Origin: Sulfitobacter maritimus
Lineage (GTDB): Bacteria; Pseudomonadota; Alphaproteobacteria; Rhodobacterales; Rhodobacteraceae
DNA: 64,000 nucleotides
Reading direction: 5' to 3'
Assembly (NCBI RefSeq): GCF_013346665.1
Contig: NZ_JABVBB010000038.1
Span: 186,001-250,000, forward strand
The notes under the pieces: model-generated
What the model was told of the DNA's origin: nothing
Seen by the model: the letters and a program-made list of their open reading frames with translations, nothing else
The model's database searches: none
Position numbers and translations under genes: made by a program
Part shown: piece by piece, positions 8,810 through 16,873 of the stretch
Position numbering within the stretch: position 1 is the first letter of the stretch
Layout: every line of letters starts with the position of its first letter

Positions 8810-10855
8810 CTAGCCCGCGTCGCGCAGAACGTCCAGAAAGGCGGGGCCAAAGCGTTCGGCGCGTTTGTCGCCCAACAGCCGTTCAATGGCAGAACTGTCT
8901 GCGCTGCGCAGTTGCGCGACCTTGGCGAGCGTCGCGGCAGAGCAGCTTAACGGTTTTTCCGTGCCGGCCTCACCACGCGCCAAATCGGCCTGCACCTGCA
9001 ACAACTGGTCATAGACATTGCCCGCCTCGCGCCCAGCCAGCTTGCGCCGCACTTTGTGCATTGGCTGCGCTTCGCCGTTGATCACCTCAAGGAACGCCGC
9101 GCCGTAATTTTCCAACTTCTTCGCGCCGACGCCCCCGATACGCGCCATGGCGTCAAGGTCTTGCGGGCGGGCCTCGGCCATTTCGATCAGGGTGCGGTCG
9201 GTAAAGATGATATAGGCTGGCACCCGCGCCGCTTCGGCCAATGCACGACGCTTGGCTTTTAGCGCCGAAAGCAACGGCGCGTCTTCGTCGCTGACCATCG
9301 CCTTTACCGCGGGCCGCCGTGTTGCTCCCGCCGCTTTAATACTGTCGCGCCGTAGGTTAATCGACGCCTCCCCCCGCAGGATCGGCAGCGCCGCATCCGT
9401 CATGCGCAGCGCACCATGACGTTCGGCATCAGGGCGCACGAGGTCATGGCCCATCATCTGCCGGAACACCGCCTGCCATTCATTGCGGCTGTATTCGCCG
9501 CCCACGCCGTAGGTCGGTAAGGACTGGTGGCCGCGCTGGCGGACCTTTTCGGTCTCGTTGCCCAGCAGAATATCGATTAGATGGCCCGCGCCGAACCATT
9601 CATCGGTGCGCAGCATGGCCGAAAGCGCTTTGCGGACCGCCGTGGTGCCGTCGAAGACTTCCGCCGGATTGTCGCAGAGGTCGCAGCGGCCGCAGGTGAT
9701 CTCGGTCTCGTCGAAGTATCCCAGCAGCGTCTTGCGGCGACACTCCAGCGCCTCGGCCAGTCCGAGCAGCGCGTTCAGCCGCCCGTGATCCGCAGCGCGC
9801 CGTTCGGGTGGGGCAAGTCCCTCGTCAATCTGGGATCGGCGCAGGCGAATGTCATCAGGGCCGAACAGTGTTAGCGTTTCCGCCGGTGCGCCGTCACGCC
9901 CGGCCCGGCCAATTTCTTGGTAGTAGGCCTCGATCGATTTGGGCAGGTCCGCATGAGCGACCCAGCGGATGTCGGGCTTGTCGACGCCCAAGCCAAAGGC
10001 CACTGTAGCGCAGACGATTAACCCATCTTCTTGCTGAAACCGTCGCTCAGCGATGCGGCGGTCTTCGGCCTCCATCCCGCCGTGGTAGTGCAGCGCGGTC
10101 TGGCCCTGATCGCGCAGGGCTTTCGCCAATCCTTCGGTCTTGGCCCGCGTGCCACAATAGACGATGCCAGACTGGCCCTTCCGGGCGGCGGCGAAGTTCA
10201 AGATCTGGTCGCGGGGCTTGTTCTTGGCCGCAAAGGCGAGGTGGATGTTGGGCCGATCAAACCCGCGCAAGAAGGCGCGCGGCGGGGTGCCGTCAAAGAG
10301 CTTCTCGACAATCTCGACCTGCGTTTCGGCATCTGCCGTAGCGGTGAAGGCGGCCAGCGGCACATTGAGCGTGCGGCGCAATTCACCGATGCGCAGATAA
10401 TCGGGGCGAAAGTCATGGCCCCATTGGCTGACGCAATGCGCCTCGTCCACGGCGATGAGATTGACGCCGACACGGCGCAACATCCCCATGGCCGAGCCCG
10501 CGGCGAGCCGTTCAGGCGCCATATAGAGCAGTTTAAGTGTGCCAGCCTCCAGCGCCTCCCAAACCGCGTCAGTCTCCTCTGGCGTGTTGCCAGAGGTCAG
10601 CGCACCCGCCGCGACGCCCGCTTCTTGCAGACTGCGGACCTGATCGCGCATCAGAGCGATGAGCGGGCTGATGACCACGGTCACCCCCTCCCGCATCAGG
10701 GCAGGCAGTTGGAAGCACAAGGATTTGCCACCGCCAGTGGGCATAATGGCAAGCACATTCTCGCCTTGGGTGACCGCCTCGACGATCTCTTGTTGGCCGG
10801 GGCGGAACCCGTCAAAACCAAATACATCACGAAGAAGCGTGGCAGCGCCTGTCAT
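8810..10855 (-). CDS. recQ: ATP-dependent DNA helicase RecQ
   Basis: Superfamily 2 3'-5' DNA helicase for recombination and fork repair. The ATG at 10855 (MTGAATLL) is preferred over an upstream GTG at 10897, which has no ribosome-binding site. In order: DEAD helicase core with GGGKSLCFQLP and VDEAHCVSQWGHDFRP, helicase C-terminal domain (VAFGLGVDKPD, QEIGRAGRDG), a zinc-binding element with CGRCDLC, RQC winged helix, and two HRDC-like helical regions at the C-terminus (IGGVGAKKLENYG and the last 80 residues). At 681 residues it is slightly longer than E. coli RecQ, mostly from the second HRDC. It is followed at 31 bases by yaaA. Confidence 0.96.
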   Translation of the reverse strand: MTGAATLLRDVFGFDGFRPGQQEIVEAVTQGENVLAIMPTGGGKSLCFQLPALMREGVTVVISPLIALMRDQVRSLQEAGVAAGALTSGNTPEETDAVWEALEAGTLKLLYMAPERLAAGSAMGMLRRVGVNLIAVDEAHCVSQWGHDFRPDYLRIGELRRTLNVPLAAFTATADAETQVEIVEKLFDGTPPRAFLRGFDRPNIHLAFAAKNKPRDQILNFAAARKGQSGIVYCGTRAKTEGLAKALRDQGQTALHYHGGMEAEDRRIAERRFQQEDGLIVCATVAFGLGVDKPDIRWVAHADLPKSIEAYYQEIGRAGRDGAPAETLTLFGPDDIRLRRSQIDEGLAPPERRAADHGRLNALLGLAEALECRRKTLLGYFDETEITCGRCDLCDNPAEVFDGTTAVRKALSAMLRTDEWFGAGHLIDILLGNETEKVRQRGHQSLPTYGVGGEYSRNEWQAVFRQMMGHDLVRPDAERHGALRMTDAALPILRGEASINLRRDSIKAAGATRRPAVKAMVSDEDAPLLSALKAKRRALAEAARVPAYIIFTDRTLIEMAEARPQDLDAMARIGGVGAKKLENYGAAFLEVINGEAQPMHKVRRKLAGREAGNVYDQLLQVQADLARGEAGTEKPLSCSAATLAKVAQLRSADSSAIERLLGDKRAERFGPAFLDVLRDAG

Positions 10856-10953
10856 GGGGAACCTGTAAAATTGTCTGCTCTTTTCATGCAGACTCACACA
10901 CTAACAAATCGTGAACAAGGCCCGATACAGGCGACATAGGCGCGCAGGCGGGA

Positions 10954-11241
10954 TCAGTAAAATGCCGCTGCGTTGTTGGTCAGCACGATCCGCGCGATAG
11001 CGACCGCGATCAGCACGATCAAGGGTGCCAAGTCCAGCCCGCCCATCGGGGGGATAACACTGCGCACACGGCTATAGACCGGCTCTAGGATACGGTTCAG
11101 CCCGTCCCAAATCTGCGCGACCAAGGGCTGACGCAGGTTCAGCACCTGAAAGTTAATCAGCCAAGACATGATGACATGGGCGATGACGATGAACCAAACG
11201 ATGTTCAAAAGCAGCATCAGGATTTGGAACAGTGACGTCAT
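10954..11241 (-). CDS. YggT family integral membrane protein
   Basis: A 95-residue protein with two hydrophobic helices (about residues 4-28 and 68-88) separated by a short loop containing PVYSRVRSVIPPMGGLDLAP, the YggT family signature. YggT proteins are small conserved membrane proteins of unclear function; in some bacteria they are linked to osmotic tolerance, cell division or flagellar/thylakoid organisation. It lies about 100 bases upstream of the recQ start on the same strand. No regulatory signal is evident. Confidence 0.9.
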   Translation of the reverse strand: MTSLFQILMLLLNIVWFIVIAHVIMSWLINFQVLNLRQPLVAQIWDGLNRILEPVYSRVRSVIPPMGGLDLAPLIVLIAVAIARIVLTNNAAAFY

Positions 11242-11374
11242 GGAATACCCCCTTGGTGTGACGCAAGACAGTTAAGCGCCCTGCCCTCAAAGGGCAAGAG
11301 TGCCGCGACGTATATGCTTGACCCCGCAGCTATTCCCCCGCAAATCCCCCGCTGGTCTTAGAAAGGAAAGCCTC

Positions 11375-11953
11375 ATGTTCCCGATCGTCCGCATGGCCAA
11401 AGATCTCGTCGTCGCTGCGCGACAGGCACCACTGGAAAACCTGACAGACACCCATGTCAGCCATCATATCTGCTGGCCGCATGATCTCGACATCTGGATG
11501 GAGTTGAACAACGGGCGGGCCTTGTCGCTCTATGATCTGGGCCGCACGGCGATGGCGCAGCGGGCCGGGTTGATCGCCCTGCTGCGGCAGAACAAATGGG
11601 CGATCACCATTGCAGGCTCCAGCACGCGCTTTCGTCGCCGTATCCGTATGTTCGAGAAGTTCGAGATGCGCAGCCGGACGCTGTGCTGGGATGACAAGTT
11701 CATCTACCTTGAGCAATCCATGTGGAAGACGAACGGTGAATGCGCAAGCCATGTGCTTTACCGCTCTGCCGTGACGGATAAAAACGGGCTGATCCCGCCA
11801 GAAAAGGTGTTGAGCGCGATGGGGCGGCAACAACCGTCGCCCGCGATACCTGATTGGGTCGCTCAGTGGATCAGCGCGGACAGCCACCGCCCCTGGCCGC
11901 CCATGCAAGACAACGTATCAACCACCGCTGCGACCCAGAACTCTGCGGCCTGA
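11375..11953 (+). CDS. Acyl-CoA thioesterase-like (hotdog fold) protein
   Basis: The ATG at 11375 follows the ribosome-binding site AAAGGAAAG at 11362-11370 and gives 192 residues. The chain resembles thioesterases of the THEM6/4HBT-like hotdog group: HDLDIWMELNNGRALSLYDLGR corresponds to the conserved D-x-x-x-HMNN-type substrate region, followed by beta strands ending around residue 135. The usual D/H of 4HBT enzymes is here within DLDIWMELNNG, so activity on acyl thioesters is plausible but the substrate is unknown. It is a single gene between the yggT promoter region and an MFS gene. Confidence 0.75.
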   Translation: MFPIVRMAKDLVVAARQAPLENLTDTHVSHHICWPHDLDIWMELNNGRALSLYDLGRTAMAQRAGLIALLRQNKWAITIAGSSTRFRRRIRMFEKFEMRSRTLCWDDKFIYLEQSMWKTNGECASHVLYRSAVTDKNGLIPPEKVLSAMGRQQPSPAIPDWVAQWISADSHRPWPPMQDNVSTTAATQNSAA

Positions 11954-11971
11954 CCAAGCCCCAATGATATA

Positions 11972-11993
11972 CCTGTAGTTGCGTGTCTACAGG
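11972..11993. other. Perfect 7-bp stem-loop between thioesterase-like and MFS genes
   Basis: CCTGTAG (11972-11978) and CTACAGG (11987-11993) form a perfect 7-bp inverted repeat with an 8-base loop, 19 bases after the upstream stop. No run of T follows, so it is a weak terminator at best; it could equally be an operator or an mRNA-processing hairpin. Confidence 0.35.
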
Positions 11994-12057
11994 CGCTTGC
12001 GCGTTGCCGCGCGCCCTGCTCTAACCTGAACGGAGGCAGGCGACAAAGGGGCGCGAC

Positions 12058-13431
12058 ATGACACAGATCACGCAGCGCAAGCGCATCTGGGGGTGGTATT
12101 TTTTCGATTGGGCAAGCCAGCCTTATAATACCCTGCTGCTGACGTTTATCTTTGGTCCCTATTTCGCTCAGACCGCAACCAATGCGCTGGTCGAGGGAGG
12201 GATGGACCTGAGCGCTGCCAAGGCTCAGGCGCAGGCGTATTGGGGCTACGGGCTGGCGCTTGCTGGCATTGCAATTGCGATACTGGCTCCGATCCTCGGG
12301 GCGGTGGCGGACAGCTCTGGGCGGCGGATGCCGTGGATCTGGTTGTTTTCGGCCATGTATGTGACCGGCGCAGGGGCGCTATGGTGGACCGCCCCGGCAG
12401 ACTTCTCCATGCTCTGGGCGCTGTTCTTCTTTGGCATTGGGTTGATCGGGATGGAATTTGCCACGATCTTTACCAATGCCTATCTACCCGAACTGCACCC
12501 GGACGCGGACGAGCGCGGACGCATTTCGGGCGATGGCTGGGCCTTTGGCTATGCGGGCGGCGTGCTGGCGCTGATCGCAATGATTGCGCTGTTTCAAAGC
12601 GGTCCGAACGGGCGCACGATGGCCGGGCTAGCGCCGCTTTTCGGGCTTGATCCGGCAACCAAGGCTGACACCCGTATCGTTGGCCCTTTGGTGGCCATTT
12701 GGTTCGTGGTCTTTATGGTTCCGTTCTTTCTTTACATGCGTGATACGCCCAAGCCGGGGGCGGTGCGCTACCAGGTCGGCGCGGGGCTGTCGGACCTTAT
12801 GCGCACGCTGCGCAACCTGCCGAACCACCCCTCGCTGCTGGCTTACCTCGGCTCGTCAATGTTTTACCGCGACGCGCTGAATGGCATGTACACTTTCGGT
12901 GGAGTCTATGCGCTCGGCGTGTTGGACTGGTCGATCCAAGAGATTGGTATCTTTGGGATTTTGGCTGCCATTTCGGGCGCTGTGTTCTGCGTTTTAGGCG
13001 GGCGTATTGACCGGCGCTATGGGCCGATGCCGGTGATCGTTGCCTGCTGTCTCATCCTTGTGGCAACAGCCTGCCTGATCATCTCGTTGGGGCCGAATTC
13101 CGTCATGGGCGTTTCTTTGCCGGAGGGGTCGGCGCTACCTGATATCCTGTTCTATGTAGCCGGCGCATCGATCGGCGCGGCGGGGGGTGCTTTGCAGGCA
13201 TCCTCGCGTAACATGCTGACGCGGCAAGGAAACCCAGAGCGGATGACCGAGGCTTTCGGGCTCTACGCGCTGTCGGGCAAAGCCACCTCTTTTCTCGCCC
13301 CTGCGCTGATCGGCATCACGAGCGACCTCACTGGCAGCCAGAGGCTTGGCATTACCCCTGTCGTGGGGCTGTTCATCATCGGGTTGATCCTGTTAGCATG
13401 GGTGAAACCCAAGGGAGATTTTGCCTCATGA
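12058..13431 (+). CDS. UMF1/Atg22-family MFS transporter
   Basis: A 457-residue major-facilitator membrane protein with about 12 hydrophobic segments. The N-terminus (WGWYFFDWASQPYNTLL) is the signature of the UMF1 family related to the yeast vacuolar amino-acid effluxer Atg22. The substrate in bacteria is unknown; amino-acid efflux is a family-based guess. An AAAGGGG lies shortly before the ATG. The stop overlaps the start of mepA as ATGA, so a murein hydrolase and this transporter are co-translated; one idea is recycling or export of wall-derived products, but that is speculation. Confidence 0.9.
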   Translation: MTQITQRKRIWGWYFFDWASQPYNTLLLTFIFGPYFAQTATNALVEGGMDLSAAKAQAQAYWGYGLALAGIAIAILAPILGAVADSSGRRMPWIWLFSAMYVTGAGALWWTAPADFSMLWALFFFGIGLIGMEFATIFTNAYLPELHPDADERGRISGDGWAFGYAGGVLALIAMIALFQSGPNGRTMAGLAPLFGLDPATKADTRIVGPLVAIWFVVFMVPFFLYMRDTPKPGAVRYQVGAGLSDLMRTLRNLPNHPSLLAYLGSSMFYRDALNGMYTFGGVYALGVLDWSIQEIGIFGILAAISGAVFCVLGGRIDRRYGPMPVIVACCLILVATACLIISLGPNSVMGVSLPEGSALPDILFYVAGASIGAAGGALQASSRNMLTRQGNPERMTEAFGLYALSGKATSFLAPALIGITSDLTGSQRLGITPVVGLFIIGLILLAWVKPKGDFAS

Positions 13432-14366
13432 TGCTGCACCGTGTCTTCGCTTCGGCAGCTCTGATCCTCGCTCTCGCCTCTTGCGGCGACGGCAAGACAG
13501 AGACCGATATCAGCGGCGAAAAAGTGACCCTACCCACGATCGGGTCCTCCGGCGGGGCGCTGAACAATATGGAGGCCAAGCGGCTTTTCGGTGCCAAGAG
13601 CTTTGCCTCCAGTCAAACGCCCGCCGCCTTTGGCAGCTATTCGAAAGGCTGTCTCGCTGGTGGCGTGCAATTGCCGGAAACCGGGCCGACATGGCAGGCC
13701 ATGCGACTGTCGCGCAACCGCAATTGGGCGCATCCTGAAACCATCGACATGGTAAAGAAACTCAGCCGCAAGGCCGCGCAGCAACCGGGCTGGGCTGGCA
13801 TCTATGTGGGCGACATGAGCCAAGCGCGGGGTGGGCCGATGCTCACCGGTCACCGCAGCCATCAGATCGGTCTGGATGCCGACATCTGGATGCTGCCGCC
13901 CAAGTCGCTAAACCTGACGCGCGCAGAACGTGAGAACATCTCTTCGATCTCCATGCGCCGGGCCAAAGGGGCTTACGTCAACAAATCGTGGACCCGTGCG
14001 CATCATGAGGTCATCAAAGCAGCCGCCCAAGACCCGCGTACCGCGCGTATCTTTGTCTTCCCCGGTGCCAAGGTGCAGATGTGCACGGATGAGAAAGGCG
14101 ACCGCAGTTGGCTGCGCAAAGTACGGCCTTGGTACGGGCATCACTACCATTTCCATGTGCGCCTGAAATGCCCCAGCGGCGCACGCGGCTGTGTTGATCA
14201 GGCACCGCCACCTCCGGGGGACGGCTGTGCGGATGCGCGGCAATGGCAGAGCAATATCCTGAACCCCCCGCCGCCAGACCCCAACGCGCCCAAACCCAAA
14301 CCGCGGCGCGAACTGCTGCTTGCTGATCTTCCGGCCCAATGCAACGCCGTATTAAACGCAAACTAA
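13428..14366 (+). CDS. mepA: Penicillin-insensitive murein endopeptidase (lipoprotein)
   Basis: The ATG at 13428 overlaps the preceding stop and has AAGGGAG upstream; an earlier in-frame ATG would mask the signal peptide. The 312-residue product starts with a lipoprotein signal ending in LASC (Cys19). It matches the M74 metallopeptidase MepA, which cuts D-alanyl-meso-DAP cross-links of peptidoglycan. Zinc-ligand motifs are visible in TGHRSHQIGLDADIWM and near HHYHFHVRL. Cysteines near the C-terminus (CPSGARGC) may form a disulfide. It should be anchored in the outer or inner membrane facing the periplasm. It overlaps the next gene by 28 bases. Confidence 0.94.
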   Translation: MMLHRVFASAALILALASCGDGKTETDISGEKVTLPTIGSSGGALNNMEAKRLFGAKSFASSQTPAAFGSYSKGCLAGGVQLPETGPTWQAMRLSRNRNWAHPETIDMVKKLSRKAAQQPGWAGIYVGDMSQARGGPMLTGHRSHQIGLDADIWMLPPKSLNLTRAERENISSISMRRAKGAYVNKSWTRAHHEVIKAAAQDPRTARIFVFPGAKVQMCTDEKGDRSWLRKVRPWYGHHYHFHVRLKCPSGARGCVDQAPPPPGDGCADARQWQSNILNPPPPDPNAPKPKPRRELLLADLPAQCNAVLNAN

Positions 14367-15253
14367 CGCGCGCCCTACTGCCGCTATGTATCTTGATGTC
14401 TTGCGCCGCTCCGGCTGCGCAGACTGAACCCGTGGTGCAGTCCCAGTCCCGCATAACATGGCACCATCCAGCGCCATGGTTCGGGGGTTTTTCGGGGGTG
14501 GAAATCTCTGCGGATGGCAATCATCTAATTACCGTTTCGGATCGGGGCCGCCTTGTCCATGCGCGGCTGACGCGAGAAGACGGCCAGTTGGTCGGTTTAG
14601 CGGTTGAAAAACAGGTGCCGCTGAAAGGTCCAGACGGCGCTCCGCTGCGCAAGGTGGACAATGATCCGGAGTCGTTGGCACGGGATAAAACGGGTGCGCT
14701 CTATATCTCATTTGAACACAACCACCGCGTTGCCCGGCTGGACCCCGAAAGTGGCATCACCACCCCACTGCCCAAACACGCGGACTTTGCCCGGCTAGAG
14801 GCCAATGCAGGGATCGAAGCCTTGGCGGCCCATCCTGACGGACGCCTCTTTGCGCTGCCCGAAAAGCCTGTGTCCGCGGGGCGCGATTTCCCGCTTTATA
14901 CCTTCGACGGCAAGACATGGAGCACCGCCGGGTCCATCCCCCGACGCGGGCCATTCTTGCCCGTTGGTGCAGATTTTGCCGCCGATGGCACGTTCTACCT
15001 GTTGGAGCGGACCGTGACACCATTGGGCTTTCGCAGCCGCATTCGCAGCTTTGACCTCTCTGCACCAGACTTGGATGAGACCATCCTTTTGACCAGCGGT
15101 CCCGGCGAATACGACAATCTCGAAGCGCTTGGCACATGGCAGGACGCCGCCGGGCACACCCGGCTGATCCTGCTGTCTGATGACAATTTCTTTTTGATGC
15201 AGCGCAACGAGGTTGTTGAGCTGACCCTTGCCAAGCCGGACCTGCGCAACTAA
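14339..15253 (+). CDS. Secreted esterase-like phytase family protein
   Basis: A 304-residue protein that belongs to the 'esterase-like activity of phytase' family (a beta-propeller-like fold). An N-terminal hydrophobic stretch (ALLPLCILMSCA) suggests export and possibly lipidation at Cys22, although the Met at -2 is not ideal for a lipobox. The motif GFSGVEISADGNHLITVSDRGR near residue 48 is characteristic. Substrate and physiological role are unknown. It overlaps the 3' end of mepA by 28 bases, so it is part of the same transcript. Confidence 0.85.
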   Translation: MQRRIKRKLTRALLPLCILMSCAAPAAQTEPVVQSQSRITWHHPAPWFGGFSGVEISADGNHLITVSDRGRLVHARLTREDGQLVGLAVEKQVPLKGPDGAPLRKVDNDPESLARDKTGALYISFEHNHRVARLDPESGITTPLPKHADFARLEANAGIEALAAHPDGRLFALPEKPVSAGRDFPLYTFDGKTWSTAGSIPRRGPFLPVGADFAADGTFYLLERTVTPLGFRSRIRSFDLSAPDLDETILLTSGPGEYDNLEALGTWQDAAGHTRLILLSDDNFFLMQRNEVVELTLAKPDLRN

Positions 15254-15316
15254 AGCCCGCCTGTCTGCGATCCCCGCAGGCCAAGTCGCCGCACCCTTGC
15301 ACAAAACGGTTTACAT

Positions 15317-15937
15317 ATGACACGCACCTATCTCCCCGGCATTCTTGCCATGGCCGCCATTGTTGTGGCCTCGAATATCCTCGTCCAGTTTCTGTTCGGC
15401 CAATGGCTAACTTGGGGCGCTTTTACCTATCCGCTGGCCTTTCTTGTGACCGATGTGATGAACCGCCTCTACGGCGCCTCTGCCGCGCGGCGGGTGGTAC
15501 TGGTGGGTTTCGTTGTCGGGTTGATTTGTTCGCTGATCGGGACGCAGATTATGGGCGAGTTCGGCCCCTTGGTCACCCTGCGGATCGCCCTCGCCTCAGG
15601 CACGGCCTTTTTGGTCGCGCAATTGTTCGACGTCACGATCTTTAACCGCTTTCGCAGCGGCCCGTGGTGGCGCGCACCGCTGGTCAGCACTTTGATCAGC
15701 AGCGCCATCGACACGGCGCTTTTCTTCTCGATCGCCTTTTCCGCTACGCTGTCCTTCCTCCACCCAGCCACGGATGTCGCTTGGGCGGGGGAAACCCTGC
15801 CGCTTCTGGGGGCCGGACCCCTCGCCCCGCTCTGGGTTTCACTAGCGGTGGCGGATTGGTCGGTGAAACTGGCCATCGCCCTGATCGCGCTGATCCCCTT
15901 CCGCCTGATCACCGCGCGATTGACTGCGCGCGGCTGA
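15317..15937 (+). CDS. Queuosine precursor transporter (YhhQ/VUT family)
   Basis: A 206-residue integral membrane protein with about six helices, matching the YhhQ/VUT family of energy-coupling-independent importers of preQ0/preQ1 queuosine precursors. Characteristic segments are WGAFTYPLAFLVTDVMNRLYG (about 33-53) and the final NR/K-rich helix. Import of precursor feeds queuosine modification of tRNA in the wobble position. It follows the phytase-like gene by 63 bases and may be transcribed from its own promoter; a weak ribosome-binding site is present. Confidence 0.9.
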   Translation: MTRTYLPGILAMAAIVVASNILVQFLFGQWLTWGAFTYPLAFLVTDVMNRLYGASAARRVVLVGFVVGLICSLIGTQIMGEFGPLVTLRIALASGTAFLVAQLFDVTIFNRFRSGPWWRAPLVSTLISSAIDTALFFSIAFSATLSFLHPATDVAWAGETLPLLGAGPLAPLWVSLAVADWSVKLAIALIALIPFRLITARLTARG

Positions 15938-16027
15938 CGTTCCGATAGCCGCAAGCCATTTGCGTGGGTGGCCGTGGGGGAAGGTCGCCCCCGCGCGCGA
16001 CCAGCGCATTCTTGCCGCAACGTCAAC

Positions 16028-16057
16028 TTGAAAAAAATGCTTTGTGAAACGCATAAC
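16028..16057 (+). promoter_or_regulatory. Candidate promoter of the mini-ORF transcript
   Basis: TTGAAA at 16028-16033 and CATAAC at 16052-16057 are separated by 18 bases and resemble -35 and -10 boxes. They lie about 50 bases before the mini-ORF. CTTGAAA is also compatible with a heat-shock-type sigma factor in alphaproteobacteria. This is pattern matching only. Confidence 0.35.
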
Positions 16058-16105
16058 CTGTGCCACGCTCAGGGTGAGTTCAACAAATGTAAAGGAGGTG
16101 ATCCA

Positions 16106-16162
16106 GTGTCAAGAACGGTATTGGAGCGAGGTGTCGGAACAGTCAGAGAGGTTTCGCGCTAG
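16106..16162 (+). CDS. 18-codon mini-ORF with near-perfect Shine-Dalgarno sequence
   Basis: GTG at 16106 opens MSRTVLERGVGTVREVSR and stops at TAG 16160-16162. Directly upstream, AAAGGAGGTGATCCA at 16091-16105 is complementary to the 3' end of 16S rRNA over some 13-14 bases, with AGGAGG 7 bases before the GTG. Such a site is far stronger than any other in the window. The peptide has four Arg and no recognised family. A structured region and a terminator follow, and arfB comes next. It may be a real small protein, a leader peptide of arfB, or part of a small RNA; I cannot tell which. Confidence 0.5.
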   Translation: MSRTVLERGVGTVREVSR

Positions 16163-16234
16163 GGCAGCCCCTGGCAGTCGCAACCACCTGGTGGATAACG
16201 GTCTAACCGATCCCCCTCCTGAAACCATTCGATT

Positions 16235-16258
16235 GGGCCGCTCCGCAAGGGGCGGCCC
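16235..16258 (+). terminator. Strong GNRA-looped terminator hairpin before arfB
   Basis: GGGCCGCTCC (16235-16244) pairs with GGGGCGGCCC (16249-16258) through ten pairs including one G-U, closed by a GCAA tetraloop. It is followed by ATTTCGCATT, a modest U-rich tail. It ends the mini-ORF transcript or attenuates read-through to arfB. Confidence 0.65.
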
Positions 16259-16319
16259 ATTTCGCATTGCCTCTTCACCCTTTTGCGTGCCGCTGCCATG
16301 ATATGCACAAGGAGACCCC

Positions 16320-16742
16320 ATGCTGTATATCAACGATGACATCGCCATTCAGGATTGGGAGCTGACCGAAAGCTTCATGCGCGCCTCCGGGCCCGGCGGG
16401 CAGAATGTGAACAAAGTCTCCTCCGCCGTTGAACTGCGATTTGAAGCGGCGACCTCGCCCTCCCTGCCCCAGCCTGTTAAGAACCGCCTGCGCAGGCTCG
16501 CCGGACGTCGCTGGACGACTGAGGGTGCTTTGGTTTTGCAATGCGACGAGACCCGCAGTCAGGCCCGTAACCGTGAGATTGTGCGCGAACGGTTGGCCGA
16601 ATTGATCCGCCAAGCGCTGACCCCGCCAAAGCGGCGGATCGCCACCCGACCCACGCTCGGATCAAAGAAGCGTAGGCTGAAGGCGAAGAAGGTCCGTGGC
16701 GAGGTTAAAGCGATGCGCGGTAAAGTAGACCCTGACACCTAG
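16320..16742 (+). CDS. arfB: Alternative ribosome-rescue factor ArfB (YaeJ)
   Basis: A 140-residue peptidyl-tRNA hydrolase that frees ribosomes stalled at the 3' end of broken mRNAs. The catalytic GGQ is at residues 26-28 within SGPGGQNVNK, and the C-terminus (about 105-135) is a Lys/Arg-rich tail that enters the empty mRNA channel, as in characterised ArfB. Length is typical. The ATG has AAGGAG eight bases upstream. A terminator lies 62 bases before the start, so the gene either has its own promoter or depends on read-through. Confidence 0.95.
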   Translation: MLYINDDIAIQDWELTESFMRASGPGGQNVNKVSSAVELRFEAATSPSLPQPVKNRLRRLAGRRWTTEGALVLQCDETRSQARNREIVRERLAELIRQALTPPKRRIATRPTLGSKKRRLKAKKVRGEVKAMRGKVDPDT

Positions 16743-16873
16743 ATTCCCGCGCAGGTATTAACAAATGTTCAATATCCGCAGTTCGCCTTGCGCAAGCTAC
16801 GGCCCCCCTTGACCTCGCTTCCACCGATAAGGCACATAGAACGCACTTTTCTTGATGGGGCGAAGAACAGCGG

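Larger units (their letters stand above)
15938..16319. other. 383-base region without a normal-sized gene
   Basis: This gap between the queuosine-precursor transporter and arfB holds a candidate promoter (16028-16057), an 18-codon ORF with a near-perfect Shine-Dalgarno sequence (16106-16162), several short inverted repeats (16184-16213), a pyrimidine tract CCCCCTCCT (16212-16220) and a terminator hairpin (16235-16258). The arfB ribosome-binding site lies at about 16309-16315. No other coding potential is convincing. Confidence 0.7.
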
